A stretch of 64,000 bases of DNA from Kibdelosporangium sp. MJ126-NF4 (GCF_000826545.1 NZ_CDME01000008.1:372001-436000), one strand, 5' to 3'; counted from the first letter of the stretch, positions 25,865 through 38,234 are shown. Numbers and translations: made by a program. Notes: generated by a model not told the origin, from the sequence alone.

Positions 25865-25917
25865 GAAACTGGAACGTGTTCTAGTCTAGCTCGGTAGGGA
25901 GAACACGTTCCAGTTTC
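25865..25917. promoter_or_regulatory. Double KstR operator in a perfect 18-bp inverted repeat upstream of hsaA
   Basis: TGGAACGTGTTCTA at 25870-25883 matches TnnAACnnGTTnnA exactly; GAGAACACGTTCCA at 25899-25912 matches except for the first base. They lie within an 18-bp perfect inverted repeat (25865-25882 and 25900-25917) separated by 17 bp, so each box is the mirror of the other. It serves hsaA (start 25929, GGGAG at 25918) and possibly the divergent 405-aa gene. Confidence 0.82.
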
Positions 25918-25928
25918 GGGAGCTGCTC

Positions 25929-29390
<3,462 letters not shown>

Positions 29391-30309
29391 CCTCCGTCAG
29401 CCGTGCCACATGCTCGTGCGGCTGGCCGAACAACTGCGCGCTGTTGTGGGCGCGCTTGAAGTATCGGTGCGCGTCGTGTTCCCATGTGATCGCGATCCCG
29501 CCGTGCAGCTGGATCATCTCACCAGCCACAGTGGACAGAGTTTCCGCGCAGTGCGCCGCGGCGGCCGTGGCCAGCCGGGGATCCGCCACGGCGGCGTAGG
29601 AGATCGACCTGGCGGTCTCGACCAGGACGTGCATGTCCGCCATCCGGTGCTTCAACGCCTGGAAACTCCCGATCGGCCTGCCGAACTGGACGCGGGTCTT
29701 CGTGTACGCCACTGTCATGTCCAGGCACTGCCGGGCGGCGCCGACCTGCTCCGCGCTCAGGGCGATCAGGGCGATATCCCTCAATCCGGGCGCGGGTGGC
29801 CCGATTCTGGTTCCGCCGGACAGGTGCACGGTCGCCAGTCGCCGGGATTCGTCCATCGTGGGGGTATGCACGCGGTGCTTGGCGTCGCCGAGGAAAAGAC
29901 CGTCGGGCGTGGCGACCACCAGCACGTCGGCGGTGTCACCATCGAGCACGAACCGGACTGTGTCCGACATCGAGTCCGCCCACAGCGCGGTCGCGGGCGT
30001 GGTGCCGTCGACTATTCCGGGTAGGAGGTCCGCGCAGACCGTCGTGTTACCGCTGAGTAGCAAAGCTTGTGTGGCCAGTACCGTGGCCAGCATCGGGACG
30101 TGCGCCAGCGTTCGTCCGGTTTCCTCGAGGACGACGTGGGCTTCGAGCAGCGTCGCGCCCGCGCCGCCGTACTCGTCCGGAACGGCCAGTCCGGCGACGC
30201 CGATCTGTCCGCACAGCCCTGACCACGAGACGTCGGCGCGGCTGAGCATGTGCCGCACGGCGTCCCGCAGATCGTCGTGTTCCGTGCCCAGCATACGCTC
30301 ATCAAACCA

Positions 30310-30323
30310 AACAATCGCTTGGT
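30310..30323. promoter_or_regulatory. KstR2-like operator upstream of the lone acyl-CoA dehydrogenase
   Basis: AACAATCGCTTGGT matches AnCAAGnnCTTGnT with one mismatch (T for G in the left half). It is nested in an outer AAACCAA...TTGGTTT inverted repeat spanning 30304-30325. It lies between the dehydrogenase and the kinase gene. Confidence 0.55.
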
Positions 30324-30424
30324 TTGCTAGCCGTTGACCTGTGCCAGCTCACTCGAACGTGGGTGGGGTTCGATAAGGTTGGGGCCGTCGGGTACACGCA
30401 CGCGGAGAAAAGAAAGAAGTCGTC

Positions 30425-31993
30425 ATCGAAAAGGGGCAGCTGGTCGCCGGTCGCTACCGGCTGCTGGACACCATCGGCAGTGGGGCGATGGGAATCGTCT
30501 GGCAGGCGCGCGATGAGCGTCTTGACCGTACGGTTGCTATCAAGCAACTGCTGATGCGAGCCGGGCTCTCGGAGAGCCAGGCAGCTGACGCGCGCCGCAG
30601 GGCGATGCGCGAAGGCCGGATCGCCGCGCGGCTGCAGCACCGCAACGCCATCGCCCTGTTCGACGTCGCCGAACACGACGGTGATCCCTGCCTGATCATG
30701 GAGTACCTGCCGTCGCTGAGCCTGGCCGGGCTGTTGGCCGAACGCGGCACGCTCTCGCCGGAGGAGACCGCGCAGATCGGTATGCAGGTGGCCACCGGGC
30801 TGACCGCCGCGCACGCGGCCGGGATCGTGCACCGGGACGTCAAGCCGGGCAACATCCTGATCGACCAGGCCGGTCAGGTGAAGATCACCGACTTCGGCAT
30901 CTCCCGCTCGACCGACGACGGCACGATGACCCAGTCCTCGGTCGGCATGCTCGCGGGCACACCCGCCTATCTCGCACCGGAAGTGGCCAGGGGCCAGGAC
31001 CCGACCAGGGCCTCGGACGTGTTCTCCCTCGGCGCGACGCTCTACCACGTTGTCGAGGGCCAGCCGCCATACGGCTTCAAGGACAACCCGCTGGCCCAGT
31101 TGTACGCCGTGGCCATGGGAACGGTGCCGGATCCGAAACAGGCGGGATCGCTGAGCAAACCGCTGATGGAACTGCTCAGGCCCGAACCCGACGACCGGCC
31201 GACCATGCCGGAACTGGTCACCGCGCTCGGCGAGATCGCCGGTGGCGCGACCGTGGTCGTGCCCAAGGAGACGCTGCCATCGCCGGTGGCCCTCGCGAAG
31301 AAGCCCGCGCCGGTCCAGCAGACGCTGATCGCGCCCATGTCCGTGGCCGCTCCTGCGGCAAGCCGGACGGCCAACCCGGTTCAGGCGCCGCCCAAGCCCC
31401 CGCCCCCACCACAGCCGCCGCACCGGCCCGCCAACCCGCCCAAGCAGCCACAGCCAGGCAGGAACAAGCGCGTCGCGGCCGTCGTCGGCGCGATTGTCGT
31501 GGCGGCCGTGCTGGGTGGCGTCATCGCGACTGTGCTCAGCGCGCGAGGCTCGGGCGACAACCAGGGGGCGCAACAACCGCCAGTCACCCAGTCGCAGACC
31601 ACGGTGACAGAACGGGTCACGCCCCCACCGACCGAGCCGCCGAAGCCATCATCGCCGTCGAACGCTGTCGGCAACGAGGGCGGCGCGATCGACTGGAGGT
31701 CCGCCGGTCTCGCGGTTGTCGCCTACTACAGCGGTGACAAGTCGGCCCAGGAGCGCTGGGGGATGCTGACCGCGAAGGCGCAGCAACTCTTCGGCGACTT
31801 CGCCGCGTTCGAGGCGTACTGGGCGCAGTACCCGCAGGTCAGCGGGCGAGGCGCGAACCGGACGTCGACGGACGGCGACGGTGGCGAGCAGATCGCCTAC
31901 AACGTGAACTACGGCACTGGCAACACCCAGGCCCGCACGGTTCGTGTCGTGCGCCAGGGTGGCAAGCTGATGATCGACTCGGACGCCAAGTGA
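30425..31993 (+). CDS. Transmembrane Ser/Thr protein kinase (PknB type)
   Basis: Eukaryotic-like kinase. The glycine loop TIGSGAMGIVW, VAIKQLL lysine, IVHRDVKPGNIL catalytic loop and DFGIS are all present. A Pro-rich linker (PPKPPPPPQPPHRP), one membrane helix (VAAVVGAIVVAAVLGGVIAT) and an extracellular tail of about 145 residues follow. The first canonical start in frame is ATG 30488, but that codon lies within the glycine loop. Conserved kinase sequence (LVAGRYRLLD) continues upstream, and the frame is open only back to the stop at 30374 with no ATG, GTG or TTG. I place the start provisionally at ATC 30425; CTG 30440 is an alternative. Confidence 0.8.
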   Translation: MEKGQLVAGRYRLLDTIGSGAMGIVWQARDERLDRTVAIKQLLMRAGLSESQAADARRRAMREGRIAARLQHRNAIALFDVAEHDGDPCLIMEYLPSLSLAGLLAERGTLSPEETAQIGMQVATGLTAAHAAGIVHRDVKPGNILIDQAGQVKITDFGISRSTDDGTMTQSSVGMLAGTPAYLAPEVARGQDPTRASDVFSLGATLYHVVEGQPPYGFKDNPLAQLYAVAMGTVPDPKQAGSLSKPLMELLRPEPDDRPTMPELVTALGEIAGGATVVVPKETLPSPVALAKKPAPVQQTLIAPMSVAAPAASRTANPVQAPPKPPPPPQPPHRPANPPKQPQPGRNKRVAAVVGAIVVAAVLGGVIATVLSARGSGDNQGAQQPPVTQSQTTVTERVTPPPTEPPKPSSPSNAVGNEGGAIDWRSAGLAVVAYYSGDKSAQERWGMLTAKAQQLFGDFAAFEAYWAQYPQVSGRGANRTSTDGDGGEQIAYNVNYGTGNTQARTVRVVRQGGKLMIDSDAK

Positions 31994-32065
31994 GCGGTTG
32001 ATTCCGGCGATAGAATCGATGTCCGCGCGTCACCCCGTGGCACACCTTCACTGACAGGAGACCGG

Positions 32066-32941
32066 ATGACCACCGGCCGCGACATGTCCGAGTACGTGAA
32101 GCCGTTTCAGGACATGGCGGTGGTCGCCTGGCTTGAGGCCGCCGGTATCGACGCGACGCTGCCATCCCCGGACCGGGTGTACGACGCCTACCTCGGCGGT
32201 TCGCACAACACCGCGGTGGACCGCGCGTTCGTCGACCAGGTCGAGCAGATCCTGCCGCCGATCAAGTCGCTGGCCCGCAACAACCGGTCGTTCCTGCGCC
32301 GCGCGGTGAAGGAGGCCGCCGCGGCCGGGGTCACCCAGTTCCTCGACATCGGCTCCGGTGCGCCGACCGTCGGCAACGTGCACGAGATCGCCCTGCGCGC
32401 CAACCCGGACGCGCACGTCGTGTACGTCGACTCGAACACGATCGCGGTGCAGAGTTCGCTGATCAAACTGCAGGAGCAGAACGTCACCGACCGGGTGACC
32501 ATGATCCAGGAGGATCTGCGCAACCCGGACGGCATCCTCGACCACCCGCAGACCCGTGCGCTGATCGACTTCGACAAGCCGGTCTGCCTGCAGATGGTCG
32601 CCCTCCTGCACTTCATCGGCGACGAGGACAACCCGGCCGAGCTGATCGCGCACTACCGTTCACGCCTGGCGCCCGGCAGCCTGCTCGTGCTGTCCCACCT
32701 GGCGTCCGACGACGCGTCGCAGGAGCAGAAAGACCAGGTGGCGACGTTTCTGGACGCGTACAAGAACACCACGACGCGCCTCTACACGCGGAGCAAGACC
32801 GAGATGGAGCGCCTGTTCGACGGCTGGGAACTGCAGGAACCCGGTATCGCGCACCTGCAGGACTGGCGTCCGGACAACCCCGTCGACCTCGATCCGCTCT
32901 CGTACCACCTCGCCTGGTGTGGCGTCGGCCGCAAGCCCTAA
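32066..32941 (+). CDS. SAM-dependent methyltransferase, DUF574 family
   Basis: 291 residues. The signature of the actinobacterial S-adenosyl methyltransferase family (Methyltransf_19/DUF574) is clear: SPDRVYDAYLGGSHNTAVDR near residue 34 and the SAM-binding FLDIGSGAPTVGNVHEIA. The N-terminal MTTGRDMSEYVKPFQDM is an extension. The acceptor substrate is unknown for most of this family, which is highly expanded in actinomycetes. It converges with the enoyl-CoA hydratase, with overlapping stop codons. Confidence 0.82.
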   Translation: MTTGRDMSEYVKPFQDMAVVAWLEAAGIDATLPSPDRVYDAYLGGSHNTAVDRAFVDQVEQILPPIKSLARNNRSFLRRAVKEAAAAGVTQFLDIGSGAPTVGNVHEIALRANPDAHVVYVDSNTIAVQSSLIKLQEQNVTDRVTMIQEDLRNPDGILDHPQTRALIDFDKPVCLQMVALLHFIGDEDNPAELIAHYRSRLAPGSLLVLSHLASDDASQEQKDQVATFLDAYKNTTTRLYTRSKTEMERLFDGWELQEPGIAHLQDWRPDNPVDLDPLSYHLAWCGVGRKP

Positions 32942-33705
32942 CGTCCGGTCCAGTTCACCGGCCGTTTCGTGCCGAAGGCGGCAACGGCTGCGTGGAAGTC
33001 CTCGCTGCCGAACACCGTGCTGACGAGGTCGTCGCCATTCGGCAGGGCGGCCCTGCGCAGTCGTGCGATGGCCTGTTTGGCGGCCCACATGCTCAGCGGC
33101 GAATGCCGTAGCACCGTCCCCACCACGGCGGCCGCGGTCCGGTCGAGGTCGTCGTCGCCGCACAGCTCGTGCACGAAACCGGCGGCTTTGGCGTCACCGC
33201 CGGTCAGCAGCTTGGCCCTGAGCAGCATGTCCATCGTGCGTGACGGCCCAAGGTGGTGCACCAGCAGCGAATACGTGTTCATCGACAGGCAGTTGCCGAG
33301 TGTGCGGGCGATCGGGACGCCGAACCGCGCGGACGTGGCCGCCACACGCAGATCACACACGGCCGCGATGGCGATCCCGGCGCCGACGCAGTAGCCGTGG
33401 ATGACCGCGACCGTCGGCACGGTCACGTCCTCCAGCCGGGTGAGCCCCGCCGCGATCCGCTGTTCGTAGGCGAGCCCGTCCTCGCCGCTCTCGAACTGCT
33501 GGAACTGGGCGATGTCGGTGCCGGACACGAACGCCTGACGGCCCGCGCCACGCAACACCAGCGCGCGGATCTCGTCGTCGTTGTCGGCACGTTCACACGC
33601 CTCGGTGAGGCGTTCGTACATCTCGAACGTCATCGCGTTGTGCTTGTCAGGACGGTTGAAGACGACCGTGAGAACCGGACCGTCCTGTTCGACCACCACG
33701 CTCAT
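32938..33705 (-). CDS. Enoyl-CoA hydratase/isomerase family protein
   Basis: 255-residue crotonase-fold protein with FNRPDKHNAMTFEMYERL, the oxyanion-hole segment FVSGTDIAQF and GYCVGAGIAIAAVCDLRVA. It probably hydrates or isomerises an acyl-CoA produced by the CaiB transferase. Its ATG overlaps the CaiB stop (ATGA), and it is the last gene of the MatC transporter-CaiB-hydratase operon. Confidence 0.85.
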   Translation of the reverse strand: MSVVVEQDGPVLTVVFNRPDKHNAMTFEMYERLTEACERADNDDEIRALVLRGAGRQAFVSGTDIAQFQQFESGEDGLAYEQRIAAGLTRLEDVTVPTVAVIHGYCVGAGIAIAAVCDLRVAATSARFGVPIARTLGNCLSMNTYSLLVHHLGPSRTMDMLLRAKLLTGGDAKAAGFVHELCGDDDLDRTAAAVVGTVLRHSPLSMWAAKQAIARLRRAALPNGDDLVSTVFGSEDFHAAVAAFGTKRPVNWTGR

Positions 33706-34865
33706 GACTGTCCTCCGAGCAACGCGTCCACTTCGTCATTGGTGTACCCGACGGCGAGCAGCGCCGCACGTGTGTCCGCTCCGAGTGCAGGTCCAGCCGT
33801 GTTGCGTTGTGTCGGCGTGCGGGCGAACCGCATCGGCGAACCCAGCTGGCGTACGCCGCCAGGCGCGTCCCAGAAGAAGTCCCGCTCGGTGAGCGCTTCG
33901 GCCGTGAACACGTCGCCGTAGTCCGAGATCGGGGCGCACGGCACCTGGGCGTTGTCCAACGCGGTGACCAACTCGGCCACCGTCCTGTGCCGCGTGGCCT
34001 CTTCGATCAGGCCGATCAGCTCGTCGACGTTCTTCTTGCGGCGGTACGCGTCGGCGAACCGTTCGTCCTCGACGAGTGCGCGGAGGCCGAGGACGTCACA
34101 CAGGCCCTGCCACGCCTTGGCGGTGATCGCGCCGACCGTGAGCCAGCCGTCCGAGCACTGTACGGCCTGGTAGGGCGCCTGGCTCTGGTGCGCGGTGCCG
34201 AGTGGACCGCCGACCTCACCCGTGGCGAAGTACTTCCCGGCCTCCCAGACCGCCAGTGACACGCCGGATTCCAGCAGGCTCACGTCGATGAACTGGCCGT
34301 CGCCGCTGCGCTCGCGCTCGTGCAGCGCCGCGAGGACCGCCATCGCCACATACATCCCGCACACCAGGTCGCAGACGGGCACGCCGACCTTCGCGGGCTG
34401 GCCACCAGGGGAGCCGGTGATGCTCATCAGGCCGCTGCGTGCCTGCGCCATGATGTCCAGGCCTGGCAGCGTCGCAAGTGGACCGTCCTGGCCCCAGCCG
34501 GACGCCGAGGCGTAGATCAGGCCGGGATTCACGTGGCGCAGGGTGTCGTAGCCGAGTTGCAGCGACCGCAACGCGCCTGGCCGGAGGTTCTCCACGAGCA
34601 CGTCGGCGTCCTCGGCCAGGCGCCGGAAGGCCGCGCGGCCGTCCGGCGCCTTCAGATCGAGCGCGACGGACTTCTTGTTCCGGTTGAGCCGGGCGAACGG
34701 CGAGCTGGCGCCGTCGACGAACGGCCCGGCCTGCCGGACCGGGTCGCCGCCCGCCGGATTCTCGATCTTCAGCACCTCCGCGCCGAGGTCGGCGAGCTGC
34801 ATGGTGGCGTAGGGGCCCGCCATGAACACGCCGACCTCGAGCACCGTGATTCCAGTGAGTGGCAT
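33702..34865 (-). CDS. CaiB/BaiF family CoA-transferase
   Basis: 387 residues, class III CoA-transferase fold: ITVLEVGVFMAGPYATMQLADLGAEVLKIE at the N-terminus (here split as LEVGVFMAGPYATMQLADLG and AEVLKIENP), LNRNKKSVALDLK and PVCDLVCGMYVAMAVLAAL with the probable catalytic Asp. It moves CoA between carboxylic acids. It starts 3 bp after the MatC-type transporter, suggesting that an imported dicarboxylate or similar acid is activated here. Confidence 0.87.
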   Translation of the reverse strand: MPLTGITVLEVGVFMAGPYATMQLADLGAEVLKIENPAGGDPVRQAGPFVDGASSPFARLNRNKKSVALDLKAPDGRAAFRRLAEDADVLVENLRPGALRSLQLGYDTLRHVNPGLIYASASGWGQDGPLATLPGLDIMAQARSGLMSITGSPGGQPAKVGVPVCDLVCGMYVAMAVLAALHERERSGDGQFIDVSLLESGVSLAVWEAGKYFATGEVGGPLGTAHQSQAPYQAVQCSDGWLTVGAITAKAWQGLCDVLGLRALVEDERFADAYRRKKNVDELIGLIEEATRHRTVAELVTALDNAQVPCAPISDYGDVFTAEALTERDFFWDAPGGVRQLGSPMRFARTPTQRNTAGPALGADTRAALLAVGYTNDEVDALLGGQS

Positions 34866-34868
34866 GTC

Positions 34869-36134
34869 CTACAGCCAACCCGGAACAACGAGAACGAGCC
34901 ATGTGACGAGCGGCGCAGCGGCGATCATCGTGAAGCCCCACGCCATCAGCCGTTTGAACACCAGCTCACGTGACTCCGGCGGAGCGCTGGCCACGGTGAG
35001 CGCCCCACTGGTGGAGAACGGGCTCGAGTCCACCACGGACGACGACAGCGCGAGCGCCGTGATCAGGCCGATCGCGCCGATCTGCCCGGCCTGCAGGAAC
35101 GGCACAGCCAGGGGGATCAGCGCGCCGAGGATGCCCGTGGTCGACGCGAACGCCGACACCGCCGCGCCGATCAGACAGATCAGCAGCGCGCCGAGCAGCG
35201 GCACGCCGATACCTGCCACGCCGTGGCCGAGGTAGTCGACCGTGCCGATGTCCTCCAGCAGGCTGACGTACGTCACGATGCCGCAGATCAGCAGGACTGT
35301 CGTCCACGCGACCTTGTTGACGGCGTCGCGTGTGGTCGACGGCGACACGAGCGTGAGCACCGCGACCACACTCAACGACAGCAGGCCGACGTCGAGGTCG
35401 AAGAACAGCGCGCCGACCGCGAGACCGACGATGCCGACCAGGGTGAGGATCCGGTTGTGATCCAGCCGGACAGGCGCGTGGACGGTGCCGGGACCGGACT
35501 CCGGAGCCACCTCGTCGGTGACCTTCTGGCGCAGCAGCTGCCGCCCGCCGAACAGGACGAACACCACGACGCTCAGCAGCACGTTGAAGACGAACGAGCC
35601 GATGAACAGGGTCATCGGGCTGCCCGGCAGGTTGCTGCGCTCCACCACGCCGTTGGTGATCCCGCCGAAGATGCTCAGCGGGGAGAACCCGCCCGCGCTG
35701 GCGCCGTTGATCACCAGCAGGCCCATCAGCACGGGGCTGATCCGGTAGCGGGTGGCGAAGCCCATCGCGACCGGCGCGATGATCGCGACCGCGGCGGGCA
35801 CCACCGCGCCGAACGCGGTCAGCACGGCCGTGATCAGGAACATGATCCACGGGATCGCCACGACGCGGCCGCCGACCACCCGGACGGCGGCGTTCACCAG
35901 CCAGTCCACCGTGCCGTTGCTCTTGGCGATGGCGAACAGGTACGTGACGCCGACGAGGATCACGAAGAGATTGCTCGGGAAGCCGCCGATGATCTCATCG
36001 GTCGACTTGCCGACGACGAGCGTGCCGACGGCGAACGCGGCGACGAACGCCAACACGCCCATGTTGATCGACAGCGTGGTGCCCAGGACGAACACCGCGA
36101 CGAGAACCAGGATCGAGATGATCTGCACCGACAT
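34869..36134 (-). CDS. MatC-type dicarboxylate transporter
   Basis: 421-residue integral membrane protein with about 11 helices. The N-terminal half is the MatC (malonate/dicarboxylate carrier) domain: GFPSNLFVILVGVTYLFAIA, KSNGTVDWLVNAAVR and IPWIMFLITAVLTAFGA are characteristic. The C-terminal half (SSVVDSSPFSTSGAL) is a second transport repeat. ATG 36134 with GGAG 8 bases upstream is preferred over 36179. It heads the operon with the CaiB transferase and enoyl-CoA hydratase. Confidence 0.83.
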   Translation of the reverse strand: MSVQIISILVLVAVFVLGTTLSINMGVLAFVAAFAVGTLVVGKSTDEIIGGFPSNLFVILVGVTYLFAIAKSNGTVDWLVNAAVRVVGGRVVAIPWIMFLITAVLTAFGAVVPAAVAIIAPVAMGFATRYRISPVLMGLLVINGASAGGFSPLSIFGGITNGVVERSNLPGSPMTLFIGSFVFNVLLSVVVFVLFGGRQLLRQKVTDEVAPESGPGTVHAPVRLDHNRILTLVGIVGLAVGALFFDLDVGLLSLSVVAVLTLVSPSTTRDAVNKVAWTTVLLICGIVTYVSLLEDIGTVDYLGHGVAGIGVPLLGALLICLIGAAVSAFASTTGILGALIPLAVPFLQAGQIGAIGLITALALSSSVVDSSPFSTSGALTVASAPPESRELVFKRLMAWGFTMIAAAPLVTWLVLVVPGWL

Positions 36135-36160
36135 ACGCGGCTCCGGTATTCCGCAATTCG

Positions 36161-36173
36161 GAACAAACTGTTC
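36161..36173. promoter_or_regulatory. Candidate operator upstream of the MatC operon
   Basis: GAACAAACTGTTC is a perfect 5-bp inverted repeat with a 3-bp centre, 27 bp upstream of the transporter start. The AAC-GTT spacing does not fit KstR or KstR2. No regulator gene is adjacent. Confidence 0.35.
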
Positions 36174-36223
36174 GTCCAATAGAAATTAGACGGCGGATCA
36201 GGAGCGCGTCAAGGTTCCGGTGA

Positions 36224-37117
36224 TCAGGAGGCGGTGCTCTCCGTCGCGGGACGCGGGGCGCGCCTGCTCACCCAGAACGCGAAGACACCCGCAGGGACGA
36301 ACATGACGACGCCGTAGACCGCCGCAGGCACCGCCATCTGCGGGTTGTTCAGCAGCGCCGGGCTGAGCGCGATCGTGATCGCCAGCGTGCTGTTGTGGAT
36401 ACCGACCTCCATCGACGACGCGATCGCCTGGCGGCGGCCCACCTTCAACAGGCGCGGCACGGCGTACCCGACGGCCAGGCTGATCACGCAGAACAACAAC
36501 GCGATCGCTCCGACCGACTGCGCGTAGGCGCCGATGTTGCCGCGTTCCTGGAACACCGCGACGCCGATGGTCGCGGCCATGAACACGACCGCGGCCACCT
36601 TGAGCGGCTTGGCCATCCGGTCGGCGAACGCGGTGAACCGGTGCCTGACCAGCATTCCGATCACCACCGGCACCAGCACGATCGCGAAGACCTGCAGCAT
36701 CTTGTCGAACTGCAGTCCCAGGTCCTCACCGGCGTCCATGAAACCGGCCAGCGACAGGTTCACCACGATCGGCAGCGTGACCACCGCGATCACGGCGTTG
36801 ATCGCCGTCAACGAGATGTTCAGCGCGACATCGCCACCCGCGAGATGGCTGAACAGGTTCGCGGTCGTGCCACCCGGTGACGCGGCGAGCAGCATCATCC
36901 CGACCGCGAGCGTCGGCGCCATGTCGAACGCCACGACCAGGCCGAGACAGATCGCGGGCAGCAACAGGACCTGGCACGCCAACGCGACAGCGGCCGCCTT
37001 CGGCACCGCCGCCACGCGTTTGAAGTCCTGAACAGTCAGGGACATCCCGAGGCCGAGCATGATCACGCCGAGTGCGATCGGCAGGAACACCGTGGTCACC
37101 ACGGACGACGAAGTCAC
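36224..37117 (-). CDS. Bile acid:sodium symporter (BASS) family transporter
   Basis: 297 residues, nine to ten membrane helices. The BASS/SBF family pattern is visible in GVIMLGLGMSLTVQDFKRV at the N-terminus, LAASPGGTTANLFSHLAGGDVALN (read as ASPGGTTANLFSHLAGGD), and MEVGIHNSTLAITIALS, which carry the sodium- and substrate-site Asn/Glu/Ser residues. Bacterial members carry various organic anions, including bile acids, pantoate and sulfonates. The position between two steroid-degradation blocks makes a steroid acid a reasonable candidate substrate, but family membership does not prove it. Confidence 0.83.
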   Translation of the reverse strand: MTSSSVVTTVFLPIALGVIMLGLGMSLTVQDFKRVAAVPKAAAVALACQVLLLPAICLGLVVAFDMAPTLAVGMMLLAASPGGTTANLFSHLAGGDVALNISLTAINAVIAVVTLPIVVNLSLAGFMDAGEDLGLQFDKMLQVFAIVLVPVVIGMLVRHRFTAFADRMAKPLKVAAVVFMAATIGVAVFQERGNIGAYAQSVGAIALLFCVISLAVGYAVPRLLKVGRRQAIASSMEVGIHNSTLAITIALSPALLNNPQMAVPAAVYGVVMFVPAGVFAFWVSRRAPRPATESTAS

Positions 37118-37195
37118 TGGGCCTCCCCTGAACCGGACAATCCGGCGATTGTGTCAACCGGATGTGCGTTCGGCCAGGTTTGGCCGCGACAACGT

Positions 37196-37209
37196 CATAA
37201 GCCGTTATG
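37196..37209. promoter_or_regulatory. Inverted repeat in the BASS/esterase divergent promoter
   Basis: CATAAGCCGTTATG (5-bp arms, 4-bp centre) lies in the 172-bp gap between divergent genes; a candidate binding site for an unidentified regulator. The rest of the gap shows only the GAGGAGG ribosome site (37277-37283) of the esterase. Confidence 0.35.
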
Positions 37210-37289
37210 TCCGTTAGCAGACAACATGGTTGACAGCCAACAAGCCGCCAGCCAAGTTGGAAACACGGCACCGGGCGAGGAGGCCATGG

Positions 37290-38234
37290 ATGCGATTACG
37301 CGGGTTGCTGCTGTCTTTCGTACTTCTTCTCAGTGTTCTCATCAGTGTTCCCGCTGCGGCGAGCACCGACGGCGCCACGGTGGTGCGCGAACAGCAACTC
37401 AGCGAACGACTGCTGGAGTTGACCGTGCGTTCCGAGGCCATCGGACACGATGTCGGCGTCCGTGTGTTGCTGCCCAAGGACTGGCGGCGTTCCCCGCACC
37501 GCCACTGGCCGACGTTGTATCTGCTGCACGGTTGTTGCGACGGCAATGCGGGTTACCGTTCGTGGACGGACAAGACCGATGTCGAGGCGTTCACCGCGAA
37601 CACGAACGTCCTCGTCGTCATGCCGGAAGCCGGAGCGGCCGGGTTCTACTCGGACTGGCTGACCGGACCGGCGTGGGAAACTTTCCACCTGAAGGAACTC
37701 AGGCGCCTGCTCGAACGCAGGTACCGGTCCGGCCATGACCGCGTGGTGGCCGGTCTGTCCATGGGCGGCTTCGGCGCTTTGTCCTACGCCGCACGGCATC
37801 CCGGGTTCTTCAAGGCCGCGGCCTCGTACAGCGGCCTGATCCACACGACCTTCCAGGGCAAGGTCGGGACCGACGCGGTCACCGGACTCGTCCGGCAGAC
37901 CGGCGGCGACCCGCTGGCCCTGTGGGGAGACCCGGACAAACAAGCGCACATCTGGGCCGCGCACAACCCGTACGACCTCGCCGGGCGACTGCGCGGAATC
38001 CCCGTGTACCTGGCCACCGGCAACGGCGAACCAGGCCCGCTCGACCCACCCGGCACGGGCTTCGACCGATCGGAGCAGTTCCTCGGCCTGCAAACGGTCG
38101 CAGTGGCGGAACGCCTACGCGCCAAGCACGTCCGCGTCATCACGGACTTCTACGGCCCGGGCACCCATACCTGGCCCTACTGGCAACGCGAACTGCACCG
38201 GTCCTTCCCGCTGTTGCTCTCAGCACTCCGTTGA
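37290..38234 (+). CDS. Secreted esterase, esterase D/antigen 85-like fold
   Basis: 314 residues. A Sec-type signal peptide (residues 1-25, RGLLLSFVLLLSVLISVPAA) precedes an alpha/beta hydrolase of the esterase D family: TLYLLHGCCDGNAGYRSW, the nucleophile elbow AGLSMGGFGALS and a C-terminal GTHTWPYW with the catalytic histidine. Related secreted enzymes include mycolyltransferases and acyl esterases. It could release acids from steryl or other esters outside the cell; that is speculation. The start at 37290 has GAGGAGG 6 bases upstream. Confidence 0.85.
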   Translation: MRLRGLLLSFVLLLSVLISVPAAASTDGATVVREQQLSERLLELTVRSEAIGHDVGVRVLLPKDWRRSPHRHWPTLYLLHGCCDGNAGYRSWTDKTDVEAFTANTNVLVVMPEAGAAGFYSDWLTGPAWETFHLKELRRLLERRYRSGHDRVVAGLSMGGFGALSYAARHPGFFKAAASYSGLIHTTFQGKVGTDAVTGLVRQTGGDPLALWGDPDKQAHIWAAHNPYDLAGRLRGIPVYLATGNGEPGPLDPPGTGFDRSEQFLGLQTVAVAERLRAKHVRVITDFYGPGTHTWPYWQRELHRSFPLLLSALR

